48,717 nt of DNA, from assembly GCF_037577855.1 (NCBI RefSeq), contig NZ_JBAKFX010000029.1, forward strand, positions 1 through 48,717, in the 5' to 3' direction. Source of the stretch: Dethiothermospora halolimnae. Lineage in GTDB: Bacteria; Bacillota; Clostridia; Tissierellales; VENL01. Position 1 is the stretch's first letter. The number at the start of each line of letters is the position of its first letter. This document shows positions 41,279 through 48,717 of the stretch, one piece after another. The notes beneath the pieces are model-generated. The model was given only the letters and a program-made list of their open reading frames with translations, had not been told where the DNA came from and did not search any database. The position numbers were made by a program, and so were the translations under genes.

Positions 41279-42199
41279 CTACTTGTCAAATTTAATTCTT
41301 GGGTCTACTAATACATAAATAACATCCACTATAAACACCATAATTACTAAAAATGCTGCATAGAATACTGTTATTCCCATAATGGTGGTATAATCTCTAT
41401 TTGTTATACTTTGAACAAAGTGTCTTCCCATTCCCGGTAATGCGAAAATCCTCTCTATTACAAATGATCCCGTTAAGATAGCTGCCACCATTGGTCCTAC
41501 ATAGGTTACAACCGGTAAGATGGAGTTTCTTAGTGCATGTTTAAATATAACGATTCTTTCTGGTATTCCCTTTGCCCTCACCGTTCTTATATAATCCTGC
41601 TGCATAGTCTCTAACATACTTGAGCGTGTGAGTCTTGTTATAAAAGATAGAGAGTAACCCGATAGTGCTATTACTGGCAATATGTATCCTGTCCAATCAT
41701 CTATACCAAAGGTAGGAAATAATCCTAACTTAAGTGAAAAGAAATAAATCAATATAGTCGCTAACACAAATGCAGGTATTGTTATTCCTAATGTTGCTAA
41801 GAACATAACTGTATAATCCTGCCAGCTATTTTGTTTTAATGCCGATAATATTCCAAAGGGAATTCCTACTATTAATGTTAATAATACAGAGAGCCCCCCT
41901 ATCTTTGCAGATGTTGGAAATCCATCTTTTATAAGCTTATTTACCGACATACCTTCATATTGAAATGACGGTCCCAAATCAAATGTTGCAATTCCCTTTA
42001 GATAATCAATATATTGTATAGGTAGTGGATCATTTAAGTTGTATTTTTCTTCCAGTGCTTCTTCTATAGCTGGAGGTACCTTTTTCTCCTTTGTAAAAGG
42101 TCCCCCAGGTATAGAATGCATTAATATAAATGTAAATGTTGTTACTAAAATGATAGTTATGAGCATTGATATTAACCTTTTAAAAATAAACCTTCCCAA
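41279..42199 (-). CDS. oppB: Oligopeptide permease OppB
   Basis: I prefer TTG 42199, preceded by AGAGGTGG at 5 nt and giving the usual GRFIFKRLISM start; the ATG at 42217 would add six residues and lacks a ribosome site. The 306-residue permease has about six helices, the IPGGPFTKEK segment after TM1 and the EAA region TVRAKGIPERIVIFKHALRNSILPVVT. It is the first gene of the opp operon. An AT-rich region upstream has no clear promoter; a TAGACA..TTATAA pair near 42380 is weak. Confidence 0.92.
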   Translation of the reverse strand: MGRFIFKRLISMLITIILVTTFTFILMHSIPGGPFTKEKKVPPAIEEALEEKYNLNDPLPIQYIDYLKGIATFDLGPSFQYEGMSVNKLIKDGFPTSAKIGGLSVLLTLIVGIPFGILSALKQNSWQDYTVMFLATLGITIPAFVLATILIYFFSLKLGLFPTFGIDDWTGYILPVIALSGYSLSFITRLTRSSMLETMQQDYIRTVRAKGIPERIVIFKHALRNSILPVVTYVGPMVAAILTGSFVIERIFALPGMGRHFVQSITNRDYTTIMGITVFYAAFLVIMVFIVDVIYVLVDPRIKFDK

Positions 42200-42445
42200 C
42201 TCTTCCACCTCTTTCATAGTTCCATTTGAGTACCTAAATCTCTAACCTTTAAACCCCTCCCTCCAAAGATTAAACTAAAAATGAGTATTTTGTTTCTCTT
42301 TTATGTTTATTCAGAAAATTCAGTTATTATGTTTTCATATACCTAATTTATTTTTATTTATTTTATAAAGTATTAAATTATCGTTTGTCTAGATATTATT
42401 AAGATTTTTTAAGAATTTAAGTTAAAGCTTGTACTTTTTTTATAA

Positions 42446-42650
42446 AAAACAAAAGCGCCGTCGGCGCTTCTTTGTTCTGCCCAGAGTTCAATGTACAGAG
42501 AGCAGAGAATTGGTGAGTCCATAAGTTTATGTAGGGCTTCAATATATTGAAGCCCTTAAGTCTTCTTCTAGAAGACCTATCATGCCATAAACTGTATTTT
42601 TCAACAAGCTGTGGGATTACGAACCCCCCCAGCAACTAAATTTTATTATT
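42446..42650 (+). repeat. Composite repeat B, copy 5 (full length)
   Basis: All parts are present in order. Hairpin 1 is AGCGCC-GTC-GGCGCT with AACAAA/TTTGTT arms. The linker has heptad-like repeats. Hairpin 2 is GGGCTTCAAT/ATTGAAGCCC, a C:G pair where copies 3 and 4 have A:T. Hairpin 3 is GTCTTCT-TCT-AGAAGAC. The TATCATGCC segment and the A hairpin (42610-42637) follow. A 72-codon frame across it on the minus strand is a by-product. Together with AT-rich sequence it fills the gap between gerAB and oppB. Confidence 0.82.
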
Positions 42651-42691
42651 GTTATACATTATATAGCCTCATATCATTTTATTATATCCAC

Positions 42692-43783
42692 TTATTGTAT
42701 AAGTTTTGCTCTTTTCTTTTTAATCTCTGCTATAATCCATATTATTAATGGTAAAAATATTTGAAATGGAAGATGATAATAAGGCCACACTTCTCTATTA
42801 AACTCATAATAATACATTACACTCTTATATTGAATATGGGATAGATTGGTTACTAATAATGCTATGGGAATTATTATAATCTTATAATCTTTAAAATTAA
42901 ATATTTTTCCAACACCTTTACATGCACTAACTATTAGTATTGATATTTTAATAAATCCTCCTAAAAAAAATATAATAATTATTCCTAATTCTATTCTTTG
43001 TCCCAAGTTAGATATATTTATTCCTGCAATGGTAGTATATAAAGGATAATAATAGCTCTCTGTTACATTTAAACCCCAAACTAAAATATTATTTGTAGAA
43101 AGTATGGCTAGATATCCTATTCCTATTAACATTCCTAAAATATATATTTTATAAGGAGAAGTTTTTTTACTAAATGTTGAAAAAGTCATAGTAAAAATCA
43201 CGATTTGCATAATAGGAAAAGCCAATACACTAAGGGTTCCCATAAAAACAGGTTTAGCACCTTCATAAAGTATTGGTTTAAGCTTTTCAATATCCATCTC
43301 AGGTATTAAAAATACTACTATAGCAACTAAATAAATAAGTAGTACTATAAGAAAGAGTCTACTACTTCTCCCTAAAACTTCTATTCCCTTCTTAGCTCCT
43401 AAAATACATAGTATTATCAAAGATAACTTAGTAATTATTTGGGGAGTCTCTGGAAAACTAATTAAGTTTATAAATTGACTATATATAACAACTATATCTC
43501 CAGCTATAAAAATGGAAATCCATATATATATTAATATAATTATTTTAGATATTATACTGCCAAAACAAATTTCAATAATATCTAAAAAGTTTTTACCTGG
43601 AAATATACAATGAAGCCTTGCATATACTAGCATTAATGGAAATCCGGTCAATATAGCTAGTATATATGCTAACCAAACATTTCTATCCGCTGACAATGCT
43701 TGAGCAAATATTGAAGATCCTCCAACTATAAATAATACTAAAAGAGATATCCCTTGTTTTTCTGAAATAACTTCTTTATTCAA
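42692..43783 (-). CDS. GerAB-family spore germination permease
   Basis: The 363-residue protein with about ten membrane helices belongs to the endospore germination permease (APC-like) family: start ISEKQGISLLVLFIVGGSSIFAQ, and ILTGFPLMLVYARLHCIFPGKNFLDIIEICFG. GerAB subunits sense germinants such as amino acids. The start is TTG 43783 behind AGGAGG. The usual partners GerAA and GerAC are absent; repeat B copies lie on both sides. It therefore may work with subunits encoded elsewhere, or be a relic of a tricistronic operon. Confidence 0.88.
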   Translation of the reverse strand: MNKEVISEKQGISLLVLFIVGGSSIFAQALSADRNVWLAYILAILTGFPLMLVYARLHCIFPGKNFLDIIEICFGSIISKIIILIYIWISIFIAGDIVVIYSQFINLISFPETPQIITKLSLIILCILGAKKGIEVLGRSSRLFLIVLLIYLVAIVVFLIPEMDIEKLKPILYEGAKPVFMGTLSVLAFPIMQIVIFTMTFSTFSKKTSPYKIYILGMLIGIGYLAILSTNNILVWGLNVTESYYYPLYTTIAGINISNLGQRIELGIIIIFFLGGFIKISILIVSACKGVGKIFNFKDYKIIIIPIALLVTNLSHIQYKSVMYYYEFNREVWPYYHLPFQIFLPLIIWIIAEIKKKRAKLIQ

Positions 43784-43850
43784 AATATCTTCCTCCTAGG
43801 GCTATTTCCATTAGTATTTGATATAAACTATTAAATATTCCCCAAAAAAA

Positions 43851-43996
43851 GAACAAAGGCGCCGTTGGCGCTTCTTTGTTCTGTGCAGGGTGCAAGGTGC
43901 AGAGATCAGGGAATTGGTGAGTCCATAAATTTATGTAGGCTTAAATATATTAAAGCCCTTAGGTTTTCTTCTTGAAGACCTATTATGCCAAAGAAT
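43851..43996 (+). repeat. Composite repeat B, copy 6 (lacks terminal A hairpin)
   Basis: It has the best hairpin 1: GAACAAAG-GCGCC-GTT-GGCGC-TT-CTTTGTTC. The linker has three clear heptads (TGCAGGG TGCAAGG TGCAGAG). Hairpin 2 is GGCTT..AAGCC and hairpin 3 is GTTTTC/GAAGAC with a G-U pair. It ends at TATTATGCCAAAGAATG without the A hairpin, between gerAB and the Bce permease. Confidence 0.8.
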
Positions 43997-44030
43997 GTTA
44001 AAATCTTTACGACCTTTATATACCTTCATA

Positions 44031-46001
44031 TTACTCTATTACCTCAGCTATATATTTTTTCTTTGTTATAAAGTAAAATACCATTTGAAACAAGAAATAT
44101 ATTGCTACAACAATTATAGAGTTTAAGATTAATTCACTGTATATAGATATATCCATCATCATTATAGCTATATATCCTATACCGATAAAACTTCCCATGA
44201 TCAATGGAATAAAAAACATAACCTTTAGTTCCTTCGATATTATTTTTTTCATTTCAATGTCTGTTATACCTACTTTCAGCAATTTTCTATATCTTTTTTT
44301 TCCTATTTCTATATCATTATATATTTTAAAATATAAAACTACTCCACTGGAAATAAAAAATAGTAACCCTATAAATATCATAATAAATAGATAAAAACCA
44401 TTTTCTTTAAGCATAGCATTGTATTCCACTACTTTCGAAACAAAATTTAGTCTTAATTTCCAAGCATATCGTAATTGATATTTATCTTTATCCGTTGATA
44501 TATTATTTACTTTGAGTATTTTTTCTAAAAGTTTATCATGGATACTTTCTGTCTTTTTCCAGTCTTTAAAATTAAACAAATGAAATTCCCCTACTTTCGA
44601 CTTACTTATATCCTTTAATACTCTTTGATAATCCTGGTTATCTATTATTATAAAGTGGGTGCTATCTGCCGATTTATTTATAAATGCTCCAGACCCCTCA
44701 CCTTGTAATTGAAAGTCATATGCTTTACCACTAGCTTCATCAGATACCTTTATAGATTTTTCATTTTCAGATAGTGACATAACCTCATCACTAGTCTTCC
44801 ATAAAATAGCTTTACCTCTACTTACATCTATATCTACTTCTAATATCTCCTTTAGTATTTGATCCGATATTATTGGAATAAATCTAGTCCACCATCTGTA
44901 TTGACCCTTCTGTCTTGTGGCTATTTTCATTTGCAAAAATTCCATATGTTTTTTTTCAGTAAGCTTTGTATCTCCACTTTTTAATATTTTATCTAGCTCA
45001 GCACTAGGGATATTATTTCTAGTATTTGTTTCAATATACATCATGTCATAGGGTTGTTCAGCCTTAATCATATCTGGAATTCCCATATAGACCCCATAAC
45101 ATAACCCTATAAAAAATACTACTGTTGCACTTAATACCGTTATAGTATAAAGTATATTTTTGTATTGCCTAAATCTATAACTTATATCCGTTAAGCCTAT
45201 TATATTTCTAAAATATATTTCTTTATTCTTTTTTGTAAAGTATATTAATATATTTCCAAACTGAGATATGGTTAAATATAATCCTACTAAGCACATTATT
45301 ATATATAAAGATACCATCCCCCCTGTCCTTTTAGATATTTTTCCTGTAAATGTAAAGTACATTAATAAAAAAGATAATATTAACAATATAAGTCCTAAAA
45401 TCCCTAACAAAGGACGATAACCTTTATATATATCACCTTTTCGTGATACTTTTATAATATCGGTTATTTCTAGTTTTCCTATATAAAATTTAGTTAATAT
45501 TAGTATTATCAATAAAGATACCAAAAAAACTCCACTGGTTAATATATAGCTTTTATAGCTTAAGGCATAGCCCTCTATGCCTATATTTAATATTCTTACT
45601 ATTATCATAAAAAATACCCTTGAAAACACAGTAGCTATTAATAATCCAACTATAAGGGATATTATGACTATCAAACTATTTTCAACCCTTATTATCCTAT
45701 TTATATCCTTTTTAGTCATTCCCAATGTTAAAAATAATCCGAATTCTTTTCCCCTAGACTTTGTAAAAGAAATATATGAATAACTTATAAAAACAAAAGA
45801 AAATACAACAAGGGCACCAAAAATCATATTTATCATACCTTCAATTGGAGTGTGCTTAACCGCCCTCTCTATTTCTTTATTGTAAAGTAAGGTACTATAG
45901 ATAAATAATACTGTTATAGAAAATAAACTACATCCTATATATGATATATATCTTTTGACATTAAATTTAAAATTTTTAATTGCTATATCTTTAAATGTCA
46001 T
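44031..46001 (-). CDS. BceB-like ABC transporter permease (FtsX family)
   Basis: The 656-residue permease has about ten membrane helices with two FtsX-type regions. A large extracellular domain lies between about residues 310 and 530 (IPDMIKAEQPYDMMYIETNTRN onward), the mark of Bce-type peptide detoxification transporters. Length fits BceB (646). It should free or remove cell-wall-active peptide antibiotics from lipid II-cycle targets and also act as the sensor for the histidine kinase at 46837. It overlaps the ATPase gene by 4 bp. Confidence 0.92.
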   Translation of the reverse strand: MTFKDIAIKNFKFNVKRYISYIGCSLFSITVLFIYSTLLYNKEIERAVKHTPIEGMINMIFGALVVFSFVFISYSYISFTKSRGKEFGLFLTLGMTKKDINRIIRVENSLIVIISLIVGLLIATVFSRVFFMIIVRILNIGIEGYALSYKSYILTSGVFLVSLLIILILTKFYIGKLEITDIIKVSRKGDIYKGYRPLLGILGLILLILSFLLMYFTFTGKISKRTGGMVSLYIIMCLVGLYLTISQFGNILIYFTKKNKEIYFRNIIGLTDISYRFRQYKNILYTITVLSATVVFFIGLCYGVYMGIPDMIKAEQPYDMMYIETNTRNNIPSAELDKILKSGDTKLTEKKHMEFLQMKIATRQKGQYRWWTRFIPIISDQILKEILEVDIDVSRGKAILWKTSDEVMSLSENEKSIKVSDEASGKAYDFQLQGEGSGAFINKSADSTHFIIIDNQDYQRVLKDISKSKVGEFHLFNFKDWKKTESIHDKLLEKILKVNNISTDKDKYQLRYAWKLRLNFVSKVVEYNAMLKENGFYLFIMIFIGLLFFISSGVVLYFKIYNDIEIGKKRYRKLLKVGITDIEMKKIISKELKVMFFIPLIMGSFIGIGYIAIMMMDISIYSELILNSIIVVAIYFLFQMVFYFITKKKYIAEVIE

Positions 46002-46753
46002 CTTCTATCACCACCCATTACTGCAAGGCAGTCTAATATCCTATCAAAAAATTCTTTTCTATTTTTCTTTTTCATTATTTCCATATGTATTTTTCCATCT
46101 TTTATAAATATTACTCTATGACAAAAACTCGCTGCAAAGGCATCATGGGTAACCATGAGTATAGTACTTCCCCGACCTTCATTCATTCTCTTTAGATTAT
46201 CCATTACATTATTAGATGACTTTGAATCAAGATTACCTGTTGGTTCATCTGCAAGGACAATAACTGGATCATTTATAAGGGCTCTACAGATTGCTGTCCT
46301 TTGCTGCTGTCCCCCAGATATATTATAGGGATATTTATCACCTATATCATATATATCAAAGAACTCCATAATAACCTTTGATTTATTTTCCATTTTACTA
46401 GACCTATTACCATCTAAAATCATAGGTAACATAACATTTTCTTTTACAGTTAAACTATCTAAAAGGTTGAAATCTTGAAAAATATACCCAATATTTTCTC
46501 TCCTAAATAAAGCTAGGGAGTTTTTATTTAAATCATCTATATTTTTACCATTTATTTTTACTTCACCGGATGTAGCTTTATCTATCCCTCCCAATATATT
46601 TAGAAGTGTAGTCTTACCACTTCCCGATGGTCCCATAACCCCCACAAATTCTCCCCTTTTCACCTTTATATTAACCCCATTTAGAGCATTTGTAGTATTA
46701 CTTTCATTTTTGCCTCCATATACCTTTATAAGACCTTTTGTTTCTAAAACCAT
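45998..46753 (-). CDS. BceA-like ABC transporter ATPase
   Basis: The 251-residue MacB/BceA-class ATPase has Walker A GPSGSGKTT (residues 42-50), signature NISGGQQQRTAICRAL, Walker B VIVLADEPTGNLDS and a switch His in VTHDAFAA. LNGVNIKVKRGEFVGVMG is typical of the family. It energises the permease at 44031; the two frames overlap ATGA. RBS GGGAGG lies before ATG. It is third in the regulator-kinase-ATPase-permease order. Confidence 0.93.
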   Translation of the reverse strand: MVLETKGLIKVYGGKNESNTTNALNGVNIKVKRGEFVGVMGPSGSGKTTLLNILGGIDKATSGEVKINGKNIDDLNKNSLALFRRENIGYIFQDFNLLDSLTVKENVMLPMILDGNRSSKMENKSKVIMEFFDIYDIGDKYPYNISGGQQQRTAICRALINDPVIVLADEPTGNLDSKSSNNVMDNLKRMNEGRGSTILMVTHDAFAASFCHRVIFIKDGKIHMEIMKKKNRKEFFDRILDCLAVMGGDRR

Positions 46754-46836
46754 AATCTCTAACCTCCCATCTTATTATTTATTTTTATTTTATATCCATT
46801 AGGAATTGTTAGAAATCTAATTATCTTACAACTGCA

Positions 46837-47847
46837 TTACATTTTTGAAAGGTATCTTATCTTTACCGTGGTACCTTCACCTTCTTTAGAATCTATAGTA
46901 AGTTCTTGACCTAATTTATCTGCTATAACACTACATATATACAGCCCTATTCCTGAAGAGTTCTTATATTTTCGTCCATTTTCTCCTGTAAAAAATGGTT
47001 CAAACACTCTATCGAGGTCATAAAATGGTATACCAATACCTTGATCTTCAATGGAGAAATATATATACTTGTCTTTTTTTTCTATATCAAAAAATATATT
47101 TTTACCCTTTTCTCCTCTACTGTATTTTATCCCATTAGAAATGATTTGCTTTAACATAAATTGATTCCATTTTTTATCAGTTAATATATATACATCTTCT
47201 TTACTAAATAATATTTTAGGATAAACCTTACTATAAATAAAATTACTTCTTTCATCATTAATAACTTGTTTTAGTGAATCATATAAGTTTACTACCTCTG
47301 GAGTATAGTCAGTGCTAAAATCTTCAATTCTTATAAGGTTTAAGATCTGTTCTAGATTATCATTTAGTCTACTATTTTCCCTTTTGAATTCCATAATCAG
47401 TTCATCATCATAATCTTTTTTATCTTCTATCTTTTGAATTATTAAACCTATTACAGATAAAGGAGTCTTCATATTATGAACCCACTGGGAGAAAAATTTA
47501 GTACTATCCTTCATTTGATTTTTTAATTTATATATTTTTTTATTATATTGACTATGAATAGCGGTTATTACCCTTAGTACTTCTTCCCTTTCATATGTAT
47601 CTACTTCTATACCATAATTGGGATTGTCTATAGATTTTCTAATACTTTTATTAAACTTTATATATCTATAAAGGGGTATTGATATAAATAGAAAGTATAT
47701 AAAAAAAGAAACAATTAATGGATATTTAATAGGAACCTTTCCATCGGTATACAAGTAAAAAAATAATATTATGATAAATGTATTTGAAAAGTATAATAAT
47801 GTCTTTGCTATATTATCTTTTAAATATTTTTTTATAATATTCTTCAT
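46837..47847 (-). CDS. BceS-like intramembrane-sensing histidine kinase
   Basis: The 336-residue kinase has two N-terminal helices (about residues 15-32 and 42-62) joined by a loop of about ten residues, too small to bind ligand, as in intramembrane-sensing kinases. The phosphorylated His124 lies in FFSQWVHNMKTPLSVIGLI. ATP-binding boxes N (QIISNGIKYS), G1 (DQGIGIP) and G2 (GIGLYICSVIADKLG) are complete. It would be controlled through contact with the permease and phosphorylate the regulator at 47852, whose stop is 4 bp upstream. Confidence 0.92.
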   Translation of the reverse strand: MKNIIKKYLKDNIAKTLLYFSNTFIIILFFYLYTDGKVPIKYPLIVSFFIYFLFISIPLYRYIKFNKSIRKSIDNPNYGIEVDTYEREEVLRVITAIHSQYNKKIYKLKNQMKDSTKFFSQWVHNMKTPLSVIGLIIQKIEDKKDYDDELIMEFKRENSRLNDNLEQILNLIRIEDFSTDYTPEVVNLYDSLKQVINDERSNFIYSKVYPKILFSKEDVYILTDKKWNQFMLKQIISNGIKYSRGEKGKNIFFDIEKKDKYIYFSIEDQGIGIPFYDLDRVFEPFFTGENGRKYKNSSGIGLYICSVIADKLGQELTIDSKEGEGTTVKIRYLSKM

Positions 47848-47851
47848 AAAA

Positions 47852-48538
47852 TCATCCTATCATATTAGAATCCAAACTATATCCAATACCCCGTTTAGTT
47901 TTTATTGCCCCTTTTATACCTATCTCCTTTAATCGATTCCTCACCCTAGTAACATTTACATTTAATGTATTGTCCTCAACAAATAACTCGTTATCCCATA
48001 ATACCTCTAAAAGCTCTTCTCTAGTTACTACATTATCCTTATTCTCCATAAGTTTTTTTAACAATTTAAACTCATTTTTAGTTAATGCTATATTCTTTCT
48101 ATCAAAATACATATTAAAGTTTCTATCATTTAGATACAAACCATTTATCTTTAAAGTATTTTCATCTTTTAGCATCCTATAATTTCGTCTTATATTAGCC
48201 TTTAACTTGGCTAATAGCAACTGAAAGCTAAAGGGCTTTGTTATATAATCATCTGCCCCAAACTCCATACCCATGACCTGTTCTACCTCTGAAGTTCTAG
48301 CAGAAATTATGATTATAGGTACATTTGATCTTTTTCTTAAAATCTTACAAATATAAAAACCATCATAATAGGGAAGATTTATATCAAGAAGAACTAAATG
48401 GGGTTTAACCCTATCAAATTCAGCCTCTATATCTTTGAAATCCTCCACTGTAAATACCTCATAACTATATTTTTCTAAAAAATCTTTCACATGCTTGACT
48501 AATCCTTCATCATCTTCAACTAAAAATATCTTATACAT
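47852..48538 (-). CDS. BceR-like OmpR-family response regulator
   Basis: The 228-residue regulator has a receiver domain with acidic pocket ED at residues 8-10, phospho-acceptor Asp52 in LVLLDINLP and Lys in DDYITKPF. An OmpR-type winged helix follows (about 128-225) with NEFKLLKKLMENKDNVVTREELLEVLWDN and NVTRVRNRLKEIG. It probably activates the bceAB-like genes. RBS GAGGTGG precedes ATG. The -10 TATAAT (48580-48575, minus strand) is intact, but its -35 position falls at the junction with the group II intron. Confidence 0.93.
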   Translation of the reverse strand: MYKIFLVEDDEGLVKHVKDFLEKYSYEVFTVEDFKDIEAEFDRVKPHLVLLDINLPYYDGFYICKILRKRSNVPIIIISARTSEVEQVMGMEFGADDYITKPFSFQLLLAKLKANIRRNYRMLKDENTLKINGLYLNDRNFNMYFDRKNIALTKNEFKLLKKLMENKDNVVTREELLEVLWDNELFVEDNTLNVNVTRVRNRLKEIGIKGAIKTKRGIGYSLDSNMIG

Positions 48539-48598
48539 AATACCACCTCAAGAAATTTTTTAATCCTTTGGTTTATTATATCATTTATTTATATAGAG

Positions 48599-48717
48599 TA
48601 GGAGGTAGATAATTAATTTATCTACCGGCCTCTCACACCACCGTACGTACCGTTCGGTATACGGCGGTTCACTAAGACAATCTGAATTTTTCATACTGTG
48701 AAGATAAACTTGTAAAG
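48599..48717 (-). mobile_element. 3' end of a group II intron (domains V and VI)
   Basis: On the minus strand the 32-nt stem at 48668-48637 has the domain V form: ACCGCCGTA pairs with TACGGTGGT, a two-base CG bulge, then TACC/GGTA closing a GAAC loop. The catalytic triad position reads CGC, which I recall as the form in class C introns. Domain VI follows: GGTAGATAA/TTATCTACC (48626-48604). The intron 3' end is placed near 48599 (..CCTAC). The body and any maturase lie beyond the right edge. Confidence 0.8.

Noticed and set aside
42417..42635. Minus-strand 72-codon open frame
   Set aside because: It lies wholly within element B copy 5 and has no ribosome site; equivalent frames are broken in other copies.

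Overview
The window looks like chromosome from a low-GC, anaerobic, endospore-forming member of the Clostridia. The evidence is AT-rich DNA with AGGAGG-type ribosome sites and many TTG/GTG starts, two T-box leaders, two [FeFe]-hydrogenase domain proteins, an S-layer-homology (SLH) protein, a GerAB-type germination permease and a Bce-type peptide-resistance module. I cannot name the genus. Almost all genes lie on the minus strand. Only three clear genes are on the plus strand: a 10TM metal exporter, a DUF2325 protein and a DUF421/YetF protein.

Layout from low to high coordinates: an unrecognised helical protein; a stretch of duplicated hairpin modules; a molybdate cluster (ModE-like regulator, modA, modB, no modC); a polar amino acid ABC transporter with a strong promoter and an ARG-box-like palindrome; tag and a GNAT acetyltransferase; leuS and asnS, each behind its own T-box (specifiers CUC and AAC); a MATE exporter with its MarR regulator; a four-gene H2-sensing/hydrogenase operon; xpt under a guanine-type purine riboswitch; a small membrane-anchored unknown; an Fe-S aldo-keto reductase; an HTH regulator paired with an HExxH zincin; the metal exporter; a YibE/F protein whose ribosome site is buried in a perfect hairpin; DUF2325 behind a Fur-box-like promoter; a MOP-like membrane protein; two chemoreceptors; a sugar-phosphate isomerase remnant; an SLH-BMP fusion; DUF421; an oppBCDFA oligopeptide operon; a lone GerAB; a BceRSAB-like module; and, at the right edge, the 3' end (domains V and VI) of a group II intron.

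The most distinctive feature is the density of small structured repeats. A composite element of roughly 150-200 bp (called B here) occurs six times between genes. It has up to four hairpins joined by a conserved linker with three TGCA-type heptads, and its last hairpin (A, core GGGGGATTACGAATCCCCC) also occurs alone. Several stems change by paired substitutions, as expected if the folded form matters. Other hairpin families (C, D, E, F) form a duplicated block near 1.85-2.26 kb, and members of two of them sit inside or just after the two T-box leaders. Regulatory sites readable by eye include five good sigma-A-type promoters (each with a 17-bp spacer), Fur-, ArgR- and ModE-like palindromes, two T-boxes, one purine riboswitch and several terminators.
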